Shown here: positions 8,256 to 14,989 of the stretch, piece by piece
Position numbering within the stretch: position 1 is the first letter of the stretch
Layout: the number at the start of each line of letters is the position of its first letter
Virus record (IMG/VR): IMGVR_UViG_3300005096_000094
Coordinates: 1-24,711 of that record
Length of the DNA: 24,711 bases
Reading direction: 5' to 3' (one strand)
Origin: a virus
Position numbers and translations under genes: made by a program
Notes under the pieces: generated by a model
Told to the model about the DNA's origin: nothing
Databases searched by the model: none
Seen by the model: the letters and a program-made list of their open reading frames with translations, nothing else

Positions 8256-8310
8256 GGCGTGTAGGCGCCAAAACGTAGGTCAGGGACTACAGTCGTGTGT
8301 CCTTTTTTTT
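8256..8310 (+). promoter_or_regulatory. Possible structured leader with alternative hairpins and a T8 tract before the protease gene
   Basis: Between the portal extension and the protease start is an 83-base gap, the largest in the 3750-11046 block. It holds a GC hairpin (GGCG/CGCC, 8256-8269, 6-base loop) and a second hairpin (8275-8290: GTAG, one bulged G, TC, pairing with GACTAC). A competing 4-bp stem, GGAC 8284-8287 with GTCC 8299-8302, sits directly against T8 at 8303-8310. The last pair resembles a weak intrinsic terminator that excludes hairpin 2, an attenuator-like layout. The protease ribosome site GGAG 8315-8318 follows. The pairings are seen; regulation is inferred. Confidence 0.35.
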
Positions 8311-8324
8311 ATTTGGAGCAAAGT

Positions 8325-9662
8325 ATGTACGACAGAATCGCAGCACAAGTATTTAACACTCCGCTGTTGGTAGAGGCTGCACGGTTGGATGTGGTTGCTG
8401 CTGTGGTTGCCTTGCGTATGGGTATTCAGGGGGTCACTGCGCCTGAGTGGGATGAAAAAGCACCTGAAATGACGGTGCCAGAAGATGCGGAGTTTAATGC
8501 TGATGGTGGCTACTACGTCACGACAGACGGCATTGGCATCATCGGCATGATGGGCACGATGATCCACCGTGGCGGCTTTATGAGTTCACTCAGTGGTCTC
8601 ACCAGTTACACGGCTATAAAAAAACAGTTTAAACATTCCATGGTTAACCCGGCGGTAAAAGGTGTTTTGCTAGATGCCAATACGCCTGGTGGTTCGGCTG
8701 CGGGTGCATTTGATACTGGCGACTTTATCTACCAGTCGCGTGGTACTAAGCCTGTCTACTCAATCGCTGAAGACATGATGACCTCAGCCGGGTACCTGTT
8801 GGGTTCGCCGGTAGACCGTGTCTATACCACGCAAACAGGACGCGTAGGCTCCATTGGTGTTGTGATGCAGCATATGGACTTTTCAAAAATGAATGAGAAG
8901 CGTGGTCTTGCCCCAACATATATTTATGCTGGTGACCAGAAGATAGACGGTGCGCCTGATCTGCCATTGAGCCCTGAGGCGCATGCACGTTTTCAGGAGG
9001 ATATTAATCAGCTCTATAACATGTTTGTAGCGGCAATTGATCGCAATCGTTCTAATCTTTCAACAGATGTTATTCGAGATACACAGGCCGGTGTCTATAT
9101 GGGACAGCAAGCAGTCGATATTGGTCTGGTGGATGAAGTCGCCAACATCGAAGAAGTTTTGGATCAGATGAGATCCGATATCAAGGGTGCGGGTTCGCGC
9201 CATATTTCAACTATTGGTATGGAGGATACAACAATGCCAGCAGAAGCAAATCAGGGAGAGCAGGATAAACAGCTCAGTACTGATACTAAAACTGGGTCAT
9301 CAATCAGCGAGCCCGATGCAAAAGCAACGCAAGCCAAAAAGGCCGAAACTGCAACCGCAAATGGTGCATCGGCAGAGCGTGCCCGGATCAAAACAATTAT
9401 GTCCAGCGATCATGCTACGGGGCGTAAAGAGCAGGCTGAGCATCTGGCGTATAGTACGGAGATGTCAGCGGAAGCCGCCATCGATGTGCTAAAGGCAGGC
9501 GCGTCATCTGTGAAGCCGGCTGGTAAAAAGCTGGATGATGCGATGGCGAAAACTAAACAGCCTGGGATTGGTGCGGAGGGCGGTCAGGCGGAAGTAAATG
9601 ACGTTGATCGCCTGTGCTCAAACTTTGCAATGGCTTCGGGTCAAAAAAAGGGGATTAAATAA
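8325..9662 (+). CDS. C: Head maturation protease, S49 family (lambda gpC-like), with scaffold C-terminus
   Basis: The start is ATG 8325 with GGAG at 8315-8318; a longer frame back to GTG 8295 would read through the T-tract. Length is 445 residues (lambda gpC 439). The SppA/ClpP-like fold shows GVLLDANTPGG at 113-123, catalytic Ser154 in MTSAGY and the probable catalytic Lys206 in AGDQKIDG, a 52-residue spacing typical of gpC. The segment from about 300 on is Gln-, Lys- and Ala-rich, low in complexity and helical, as expected of the scaffold part. The enzyme degrades scaffold and processes the portal inside the prohead. The stop overlaps the gpD start (TAATG). Confidence 0.94.
   Translation: MYDRIAAQVFNTPLLVEAARLDVVAAVVALRMGIQGVTAPEWDEKAPEMTVPEDAEFNADGGYYVTTDGIGIIGMMGTMIHRGGFMSSLSGLTSYTAIKKQFKHSMVNPAVKGVLLDANTPGGSAAGAFDTGDFIYQSRGTKPVYSIAEDMMTSAGYLLGSPVDRVYTTQTGRVGSIGVVMQHMDFSKMNEKRGLAPTYIYAGDQKIDGAPDLPLSPEAHARFQEDINQLYNMFVAAIDRNRSNLSTDVIRDTQAGVYMGQQAVDIGLVDEVANIEEVLDQMRSDIKGAGSRHISTIGMEDTTMPAEANQGEQDKQLSTDTKTGSSISEPDAKATQAKKAETATANGASAERARIKTIMSSDHATGRKEQAEHLAYSTEMSAEAAIDVLKAGASSVKPAGKKLDDAMAKTKQPGIGAEGGQAEVNDVDRLCSNFAMASGQKKGIK
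9234..9662 (+). CDS. nu3: Nested in-frame scaffold protein, Nu3-like
   Basis: Within the protease frame, ATG 9234 (codon 304) is preceded by a perfect GGAGG at 9221-9225 with 8 bases between, much stronger than an internal Met would have by chance. The product would be 142 residues, starting MPAEANQGEQDKQ, rich in Ala, Lys, Glu and Gln, with helical segments ERARIKTIMSS and EAAIDVLKAGA. Lambda Nu3 is made the same way from inside C and directs capsid assembly before gpC removes it. The ribosome site and composition are seen; separate expression is inferred from lambda. Confidence 0.8.
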   Translation: MPAEANQGEQDKQLSTDTKTGSSISEPDAKATQAKKAETATANGASAERARIKTIMSSDHATGRKEQAEHLAYSTEMSAEAAIDVLKAGASSVKPAGKKLDDAMAKTKQPGIGAEGGQAEVNDVDRLCSNFAMASGQKKGIK

Positions 9663-10024
9663 TGAATGCAATTGCTGGTTCTTCAACCGTCTCGTCTACG
9701 CCTGACAATCTAATTGCTGGTAGTGATGGAATTGTCACGGATAGCGCCACCCTGTTGTCTGGGCAAAATTTAGTACGCACTAACGTGGTAGGTCGCGTGA
9801 CTACGTCGCGAAAACTTATCGAGTGCGATCCTGGTGCTGCTGATGGTAGTGAGGTGCCGGTTGGTATTCTGGTGCATGACTGTGATGCTTCAGCAGCAGA
9901 TGCAATCTGTCAATTCTACAAGGGTGGCAAGTTTCGTATGTCAGAAATTTCGTGGCATGCAGGCTTCACAACAGATGGTCAGAAGAAGGCCGCTTTTGAT
10001 CGAACCCCACTTACAATTGTTTAA
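9662..10024 (+). CDS. D: Head decoration protein, lambda gpD family
   Basis: This 120-residue protein (lambda gpD 110) has the family signature LLSGQNLVRTNVVGRVT followed by a short strand region, CDPGAADGSEVPVGILVHDCDA, and the end segment FYKGGKFRMSEISW. gpD trimers bind the expanded capsid and stabilise it against the pressure of packaged DNA. The start overlaps the protease stop by one base, so translation is coupled. It precedes the major capsid gene as in lambda. Confidence 0.93.
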   Translation: MNAIAGSSTVSSTPDNLIAGSDGIVTDSATLLSGQNLVRTNVVGRVTTSRKLIECDPGAADGSEVPVGILVHDCDASAADAICQFYKGGKFRMSEISWHAGFTTDGQKKAAFDRTPLTIV

Positions 10025-10035
10025 GGAGCGGATAA

Positions 10036-11046
10036 ATGTCTTTTGATACCTCAACCCTATTGGGCGTTCGTCAGAATCAGGATTATTTCGTACCATTTTT
10101 GGTGCAGTTATTTTTTCCCAATGTTGTCAATTCAACTAGTGAGTATGTCGATTTTGATGAGCTCGAAATTGATGAAACACTGGCGCCGTTGGTTTCGCCG
10201 TATGTGGCCGGTAATGTCTCAGCTGAGCTGGGTAAAGTGCTTCGCCGCATTAAGCCTGCGTATGTAAAGCCTAAGGATATTATTCGGCCTGATCACGTTA
10301 TTAAGCGCAGAGCTGGTGAGCAGTTGGGTGGCGTCCTTAGCCCGGGACAGCGTTATGATGCGACTGTTGTGGATTTGCTTAATAAGCAAGAAAGGCAAAT
10401 TTCGCGCCGTGAGGAGTGGATGGCTGCAGAGGCGTTGATTAACGCTCAAATTACGTTGGAGGGGGAAAATTACCCTGCTGTTGTTGTCGATTATGGGCGT
10501 AATGCTGCGAATACAATCACGCTAGTTGGTACGGATGTGTGGTCTGATACGGTGAATGCAACGCCGCTCGATGACCTTGAGGATTGGAACGCAATTTCAG
10601 ATGCACCAATTACCGACTATGTAATGAACTCGGTAACCTGGAAGAAGTTTAAGAAGCACCAGGAAGTTAAGGATATGCTCGATAAGACCAAAGGGCTTTC
10701 TGATCGTAGTCAGCTTGAGTTGGGGCCTGATAATGAAAAGTGGGCATCATTTAAAGGTTATATCGGTACGTACGCAATCTGGGTTTACGACGGATGGTAT
10801 AAAAATGCTGCAGGTGTCAAGGTTAAGTTTGTGCCAGACAACCTGGTGATTGGCGGTTCAAATGCTATCGATGGCGTTTTGGCTTACGGTGCTATTTTGG
10901 ATAAAAAGGCAGGATTCCAGTCGTTGTCGCGTTTTCCGAAAATGTGGGAAAAAGAAGATCCTGCTGTTGAATATGTAATGACTCAGTCAGCACCAATGGC
11001 GATCCCGGTTGGTAAAAACAGCATTGTTGTTGCGACCGTAGACTAA
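10036..11046 (+). CDS. E: Major capsid protein, lambda gpE family
   Basis: Length is 336 residues against 341 for lambda gpE. Family features are LLGVRQNQDYFVPFLVQLFF at the N-terminus, EIDETLAPLVSPYVAGNVS, GEQLGGVLSPGQR, QISRREEWMAAEALINAQIT near 130 and the C-terminal FPKMWEKEDPAVEYVMTQSA. The fold is HK97-type and forms the icosahedral shell. The ribosome site AAGGAG at 10023-10028 overlaps the upstream stop and is among the strongest in the window, as expected for the most abundant protein. A hairpin follows the stop. Confidence 0.95.
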   Translation: MSFDTSTLLGVRQNQDYFVPFLVQLFFPNVVNSTSEYVDFDELEIDETLAPLVSPYVAGNVSAELGKVLRRIKPAYVKPKDIIRPDHVIKRRAGEQLGGVLSPGQRYDATVVDLLNKQERQISRREEWMAAEALINAQITLEGENYPAVVVDYGRNAANTITLVGTDVWSDTVNATPLDDLEDWNAISDAPITDYVMNSVTWKKFKKHQEVKDMLDKTKGLSDRSQLELGPDNEKWASFKGYIGTYAIWVYDGWYKNAAGVKVKFVPDNLVIGGSNAIDGVLAYGAILDKKAGFQSLSRFPKMWEKEDPAVEYVMTQSAPMAIPVGKNSIVVATVD

Positions 11047-11063
11047 TCTGTCGTTGGTAATGT

Positions 11064-11083
11064 GGCGGTGTTGAGTCATCGCC
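11064..11083 (+). other. Hairpin in the gap after the major capsid gene
   Basis: GGCGGTG (11064-11070) pairs with CATCGCC (11077-11083), with one G-T wobble and a 6-base loop. No T-tract follows, so it is not a normal intrinsic terminator. It could stabilise the 3' end of the capsid mRNA or lower downstream expression; both are inferred. Confidence 0.5.
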
Positions 11084-11106
11084 TTAACTATATAAGGTGA
11101 TTAATT

Positions 11107-11508
11107 ATGTCAGAAAAACTTTATTTAACTGGCTCTATTTCGGTTGGGCGGGGTAAGAAAGGAAAGGAAAAGATTGGTGCAGGTACGAAAGTCACCAGCA
11201 TTGATTGGCCAGATAAAAAGTATGGTATCGGTGATAAAGATCTTGAGCGTATGTTGCGCAGTGGGTCGGCATCATTTGATTCTAGTGGAGATTTTCAAGC
11301 TATTCCCGCTCAAAAAATCAATATTACTGTTGATCAAAAACGGCTGGCCGCATTCAGCAAAGCAATCGCTTTGCTAGAGTCGAGTAATGAAGGGCATTGG
11401 AATCAAGGCGGTGCGCCAGAAGTCTCCGCGCTAAAAGAACAGGGTTTTGAGACTACCGTAGAAGAGCGTGATGCCGTATGGGGAATCCTTGAGCCACTGC
11501 TAGGTTAG
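11107..11508 (+). CDS. gpFI-like DNA packaging or head accessory protein
   Basis: This 133-residue protein is in the position of lambda FI (132 aa), directly after the major capsid gene. Residues 1-55 (KKGKEKIGAGTKVTSIDWPD then GIGDKDLERMLRSGSA) are a small beta domain. The C-terminal 50 residues, with HWNQGGAPEVSALKEQGFET followed by VEERDAVWGILE, resemble a short helical module I recall in many phage head accessory proteins (HWxxxGxPxVxALE...ERDAAW). gpFI helps terminase dock on the prohead in lambda. The ribosome site is AAGG(T)G near 11095. The family call rests on position and the C-terminal motif. Confidence 0.7.
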   Translation: MSEKLYLTGSISVGRGKKGKEKIGAGTKVTSIDWPDKKYGIGDKDLERMLRSGSASFDSSGDFQAIPAQKINITVDQKRLAAFSKAIALLESSNEGHWNQGGAPEVSALKEQGFETTVEERDAVWGILEPLLG

Positions 11509-11517
11509 TTCTAAACC

Positions 11518-11545
11518 GCAGGCTTTTAACTTTATAGTAGCCTGC
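11518..11545 (+). promoter_or_regulatory. Inverted repeat enclosing a possible -10 box upstream of the cytochrome gene
   Basis: GCAGGCT (11518-11524) and AGCCTGC (11539-11545) are a perfect 7-bp inverted repeat around 14 AT-rich bases. A TATAGT box lies at 11533-11538 in the loop, and ACT/AGT can add an inner stem. No T-tract follows. The best -35 (near 11510) matches only about half of the consensus, so this would be a weak or regulated promoter, with the repeat acting as an operator or RNA hairpin. The repeat is certain; the promoter role is tentative. Confidence 0.4.
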
Positions 11546-11578
11546 ACAACCCAACCCAAAACCAAGGAGAAATAAACA

Positions 11579-11914
11579 ATGAGAATTCGCATATTATCCC
11601 TCGCCCTGGCGCTTCTGGGTCCAGCTTTTATGTTGCCCAGCTACTCAGTAGCTGGCGATGTTTTAGCTGTACCAGAAGTGTTCCAGGCATCAAGTGATGT
11701 GCTCTATACCATTGATCAGCCCGCGCAGTGTGCAAGCTGCCATAGCCAGAGTATGAGCGCGCAGGCGGTCGCGAAGTATTTGGGCGTCACTAGTCCGGTA
11801 GTCGTTAAGTTTGTGGGTATTAGAGAGCGTCATAAGCAGTCTTGTGTTAACTGCCACAAAAAAACAACAGGTGCTCAGGCGGTCGCCTCGCATCGAATGT
11901 CACGCTTAATCTAG
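11579..11914 (+). CDS. Secreted diheme c-type cytochrome-like protein (moron gene)
   Basis: This 111-residue protein starts with a clear Sec signal peptide (basic MRIR, hydrophobic 5-20, probable cut after SVA at 25). The mature part has two CXXCH heme c sites, C51-ASCH55 and C89-VNCH93. Each is followed after five residues by AQAVA, so the protein seems to be two copies of one module 38 residues apart. H85 and H105 could serve as distal ligands. Maturation would take place in the periplasm using the host Ccm system. The ribosome site is AAGGAG at 11564-11569. The gene sits between the FI- and FII-like head genes, where lambda has none, and is followed by its own terminator. Electron transfer or respiration of the infected host is a plausible role. 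No specific cytochrome family is recognised. Confidence 0.85.
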   Translation: MRIRILSLALALLGPAFMLPSYSVAGDVLAVPEVFQASSDVLYTIDQPAQCASCHSQSMSAQAVAKYLGVTSPVVVKFVGIRERHKQSCVNCHKKTTGAQAVASHRMSRLI

Positions 11915-11934
11915 TAAAACAAAAACGATAAATC

Positions 11935-11963
11935 AAAAGGCCGGGTAATTGCCCGGCCTTTTT
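11935..11963 (+). terminator. Strong intrinsic terminator after the cytochrome gene
   Basis: AAAAGGCCGGG (11935-11945) and CCCGGCCTTTT (11952-11962) form an 11-bp perfect stem with loop TAATTG, ending in five T (11959-11963). The complementary strand also ends in a short T-run, so some bidirectional activity is possible. It lies inside the late operon, so it must be read through or antiterminated for the tail genes to be made. Confidence 0.93.
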
Positions 11964-11980
11964 AATTGAAGGGAAAGGTA

Positions 11981-12319
11981 ATGCCAAAGCGTGGTGATGA
12001 TTTAGACGCTATTACTGCAGCGGTAGGTCTTGAGCACCTGGCGAATGCAACGGTCACTATCACCCCAAAACCCTATATTGCAGTACACCCAGATATAAAT
12101 AAATCCGTACCGGTGGACGTAATCGCCGAACAGCGTTACCCGGAGGGTACAAAGATCGAGGCTTTTGTCTGGACGATATTGGCTGAGAAGAAGGTTTTTG
12201 ATGATGCTGGTATCGGTGTGGGTGCCATGGTGCGCATGCCGGATGGTAAGGATAAGGCTATTGTGGAGCGTGAGCCGGTGGAATCTGATGATGTTGTGAC
12301 GATGTGGGTATTGCAATGA
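11981..12319 (+). CDS. Head-tail attachment or head completion protein, gpFII-like
   Basis: Length is 112 residues (lambda FII 117) from ATG 11981, with an AAGG-type ribosome site at 11969-11979; a TTG 15 bases upstream is less likely. The order of strands, ending in GVGAMVRMPDGKDKAIVERE then PVESDDVVTMWVLQ, is the pattern of small head completion proteins that bind below the portal and accept the tail. It lies immediately before gpZ, as FII does in lambda. Sequence similarity to FII itself is weak by eye, so position carries much of the call. Confidence 0.68.
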   Translation: MPKRGDDLDAITAAVGLEHLANATVTITPKPYIAVHPDINKSVPVDVIAEQRYPEGTKIEAFVWTILAEKKVFDDAGIGVGAMVRMPDGKDKAIVEREPVESDDVVTMWVLQ

Positions 12320-12320
12320 T

Positions 12321-12974
12321 ATGGGTGCTCTTTCCCTTAGGGTTGATTTTAATACTGCAGATGTTCGTCGTTTTGTAAGTGGTATAGAAGAGCATTTGAG
12401 AAAAGACGCTATTGTACCGGCGCTTAATAAAACAGCAGCAAAAGTGAAGACCGAGGTTGTTAGAAAAATAGCGAAAGAAACAAAGACTCAGCAAAAGCAA
12501 TTCAGAAAAAAAATCAAGATTATTAAGGCACGTAAGGGCAGCGCAAAAAGTCGCGCCAAAAACTTTGCAGTCGTTGATGCTAATGATGCTAAGTCAATCA
12601 ATCTCATCGAATATGTCCGGCCCTCTCAGCGCAAGGTGGGGTTTTTCAATGAAATTAAAAAAAGAAAAAAAGGTAAAAAAAGTGGGCGGGTCTATCGTGC
12701 CAAGGGCGTTATAGCTACTATCGGTAAAAGTCGCAGAACGTATGCAGGTTCGTTTATCGGCAGTTCAAAAGGCGGTGGTTTAAGGGTTTTTCGCCGGGTT
12801 GGCAGGCGAAGAGATAAGATCACGCAGGTGCCGGGGCCATCACCAGCAAATTATTTTAAACGGCCAGAGACACATCAGTTTATGCGCCGCATTGCTAATG
12901 AGCATTTCCCGATTGAATTGAATCGCGCTGCGAAAATGGTGATTGCCAGGCAGGCGCGTAAGAACAGTAGGTAA
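12321..12974 (+). CDS. Z: Minor tail protein Z-like (tail completion)
   Basis: This 217-residue, very basic protein (lambda Z 192) begins one base after the FII-like stop. The N-terminal VPALNKTAAKVKTEVVRKIA is the family signature, followed by an Arg/Lys-rich central part (RKKIKIIKARKGSAKSRAKN) and the C-terminal FKRPETHQFMRRIANEHFP segment. In lambda, gpZ is needed for correct entry of the DNA end into the tail and for infectivity. The Lys/Arg content fits contact with DNA. Good confidence from motif and order. Confidence 0.85.
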   Translation: MGALSLRVDFNTADVRRFVSGIEEHLRKDAIVPALNKTAAKVKTEVVRKIAKETKTQQKQFRKKIKIIKARKGSAKSRAKNFAVVDANDAKSINLIEYVRPSQRKVGFFNEIKKRKKGKKSGRVYRAKGVIATIGKSRRTYAGSFIGSSKGGGLRVFRRVGRRRDKITQVPGPSPANYFKRPETHQFMRRIANEHFPIELNRAAKMVIARQARKNSR

Positions 12975-12986
12975 GGGACTTCGTGC

Positions 12987-13448
12987 ATGATAGATCACAA
13001 AGAAAAGCAGGTCGTTGATGCATTTGTTTCCACGATCACCGGTCTTAACACGGCAGGCGTTAATGTTGAGCTTGAGCGCCAGTTTGACTGGCCGCCAGAG
13101 ACTGTGTGCGCCATTGAAGTGGAGCAGGGGCCTGATGATCCGGTGGATGATGGTGATCAGTCCTGGGGCCTGGTGACCAGTTGGGCTACGCTATTTGTAA
13201 CGCTAATTCATAAGGGAAAAAAGGGCGATGCAGCGAATGCGCTTGCTGCTATGCGCGCTGAAATTAACGTGGCGTTGTTGGCGTATCATGCCGCGCAAGA
13301 AAATCCGCTGGGCCTCGATTTTGTCTCTGATGTCAGAGAGGTAAGCGCTGGTCCCGTCGGCACTGATGAATTTAACGAAACAGAGTCAATGCGTATTATT
13401 CAGTGGCGTGTTCGGTACACACGGTCATTATTAGATCCAACTCAGTAG
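12987..13448 (+). CDS. U: Tail terminator protein, gpU-like
   Basis: This 153-residue protein has the alpha-beta layout of phage tail terminators: a starting helix (EKQVVDAFVSTITGL), strands around CAIEVEQGPDDP and WATLFVTLIHKGKKG, a helix with NALAAMRAEINVALLAYHAA, and a final strand SMRIIQWRVRYTRSL. Hexamers cap the tail tube and provide the joint to the head. It lies between Z and the tube gene as in lambda. AAGGGA near 12973-12978 is the ribosome site. Longer than lambda gpU (131 aa). Confidence 0.82.
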   Translation: MIDHKEKQVVDAFVSTITGLNTAGVNVELERQFDWPPETVCAIEVEQGPDDPVDDGDQSWGLVTSWATLFVTLIHKGKKGDAANALAAMRAEINVALLAYHAAQENPLGLDFVSDVREVSAGPVGTDEFNETESMRIIQWRVRYTRSLLDPTQ

Positions 13449-13459
13449 AGGAATTAATT

Positions 13460-13678
13460 ATGGTGGCAAGTACAAAGCCGTTGCAGTTGCAACCGGCAGG
13501 GGTTCGCTTTGTCGGTAAAGGCAGCTCTGAAGCAGAGGCAGCGTATGAGGTTGCTGAGGCAGAGAAATTGAAGGCCGCGATCTCGAAGATTAAATCATTA
13601 AAAGAGCCTTCTGCGCAGGCTGTTGAGTCGGTAAAAAAAGAGGAGGTGGCCAGTGCTAACAAGAAAAAGAACGATTAG
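13460..13678 (+). CDS. Small phage protein between tail terminator and tube, 72 aa
   Basis: ATG 13460 has AGAGG at 13447-13451, so the longer frame back to 13403 is not preferred. The N-terminus QLQPAGVRFVGKGSSEAEAA is followed by a charged helix (EVAEAEKLKAAISKIKSLKE) and a Lys-rich tail. It overlaps the tube start by 26 bases, and its last codons contain the tube gene's AGGAGG site, so the two are probably co-regulated. Lambda has no gene here. Function unknown; a small tail assembly helper is a guess. Confidence 0.7.
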   Translation: MVASTKPLQLQPAGVRFVGKGSSEAEAAYEVAEAEKLKAAISKIKSLKEPSAQAVESVKKEEVASANKKKND

Positions 13679-14600
13679 ATGTGCGATCGAGGCGGTAACG
13701 AATGTCGCTGAAACGCTTACATCTGCTGATGCAATTACCGCCGAGAATATAAGCGTTTCTCTAGCGAACGAAAAACGTGTTGAACCGCCTGCAGTTGGTG
13801 CAGACATGGCAGCGGCAAAATCGCTGTTTGTTAGTGCGCTAGTAGAAGTGACGTTTGATCTGCGCGTGAAGGGAGCAGCTGCGGCATATAGTGCAACTGT
13901 ATTACCAGAGATGAACGTGCCACTGCAAATTTCTGGCGTCGGCATCACGATTGATACAACGCCGGGTGCTGAGTCTGCAACCTACAGGCCTTCTAGCGTT
14001 ACCAGCACTCATAAAACAGCTACGTTTGAGGTTTATAACGATGGCTTGCTCTATGTGCTTACAGGATGTGTGGCGGGCTGGTCTAGTGATATTAGTAATG
14101 GTGCGCAGGGCATGGTGTCGTTTACTGTTACAGGGCATTGTGTCGGTGTTGTTGATGCGGCCATTCCTACAGATGCGCCGTCAACAATCGAGGCGCCAAA
14201 AGTGATCGGCCTTGGTTTTGATATTGGTGGTTATGGTGCGGTGATCAGTAGTCTCAAAGTTGATCCTGGTCTATCGCCGGTATGGCCAGATGATGTTAAT
14301 GCAGTTGATGGGTTTGGCAATGCGGTAATCATTGACCGTAAATTTAAAGGCACCATCGATCCGCTGGCGGTGCTGGTTGCTACGCATAATTTCGAGGCCA
14401 GATTTCGCGCAGGCACAGAGATGGTGATCACTACGGGTGATGTGGGTTCTGTGTTGTATAACAAGTATAACTTGACATTCGGGCGGGCCTATTATGACTC
14501 GATTGGTGGTGGTGACCGCGATGGCATTGCATCTAACGAAATGGGATTTAGTGCGCTGCCTGTATTAGGTGATGACGAATGGGTATGGGTATTTAACTAA
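13653..14600 (+). CDS. Major tail tube protein (functional gpV analogue)
   Basis: This 315-residue protein starts at GTG 13653, with a near-perfect AGGAGG at 13641-13646 spaced 6 bases. The pattern is long and beta-rich: MNVPLQISGVGITIDTTPGA, KTATFEVYNDGLLYVLTGCV, a GMVSFTVTG strand typical of tube subunits, and the late YNLTFGRAYYDSIGGGDRDG. Tube hexamers form the channel around the tape measure. The position between terminator and G chaperone and the strong initiation site support a major tail protein. It is longer than lambda gpV (246 aa), so an extra surface domain is possible. The overlap with the G start is one base. Confidence 0.82.
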   Translation: MLTRKRTIRCAIEAVTNVAETLTSADAITAENISVSLANEKRVEPPAVGADMAAAKSLFVSALVEVTFDLRVKGAAAAYSATVLPEMNVPLQISGVGITIDTTPGAESATYRPSSVTSTHKTATFEVYNDGLLYVLTGCVAGWSSDISNGAQGMVSFTVTGHCVGVVDAAIPTDAPSTIEAPKVIGLGFDIGGYGAVISSLKVDPGLSPVWPDDVNAVDGFGNAVIIDRKFKGTIDPLAVLVATHNFEARFRAGTEMVITTGDVGSVLYNKYNLTFGRAYYDSIGGGDRDGIASNEMGFSALPVLGDDEWVWVFN

Positions 14601-14989
14601 TGGATAATAACAACGATTCAGAAAATTTTGAGCCATTTTGGTTTACGCCAAATCGTTATCGAACGCCCAAAGAAGAGGTTGAAGAGGGTGCGCCGGAATA
14701 CAAAGACGGTGCGCCACGTTACAAACTCAAACCGTTAAATGGAATTGAAGTGGCTGATTATGTTGGCCGCATTAATGTTAACGAGCACGGTGTTTATGTA
14801 TTTCATCCCGGTGTCGTGGCAAGCCTGGTGTTCTCTTTTTGTTCAGGCTGGGAAGGCGTTGAATTTGAAGGTGAGGCGGTTGCTTATGACCTCAAAGAAA
14901 TCGGTAAAGTGCAGGGGCTGGATCTGCACGCCTGTGCCGGCGCCATTATCGACCGCTCATATTTGAGTGAGGACGACCTAAAAAACTAA
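14600..14989 (+). CDS. G: Tail assembly chaperone G
   Basis: This 129-residue acidic protein lies between tube and tape measure genes, the universal place for siphovirus tail chaperones. It contains YKLKPLNGIEVADYVGRINV, a central helical part and the end EDDLKN. The final codons CTA AAA AAC TAA hold a slippery heptamer, so a share of ribosomes would shift to -1 and make a G-T fusion. G and GT bind the tape measure during tail assembly. The start overlaps the tube stop (TAATG). Confidence 0.85.
   Translation: MDNNNDSENFEPFWFTPNRYRTPKEEVEEGAPEYKDGAPRYKLKPLNGIEVADYVGRINVNEHGVYVFHPGVVASLVFSFCSGWEGVEFEGEAVAYDLKEIGKVQGLDLHACAGAIIDRSYLSEDDLKN

Noticed and set aside
11066-11094. Promoter before the FI-like gene with TATATA at 11089-11094.
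   Set aside because: No reasonable -35 at 16 to 18 bases; the TTGAGT present is only 12 bases away.
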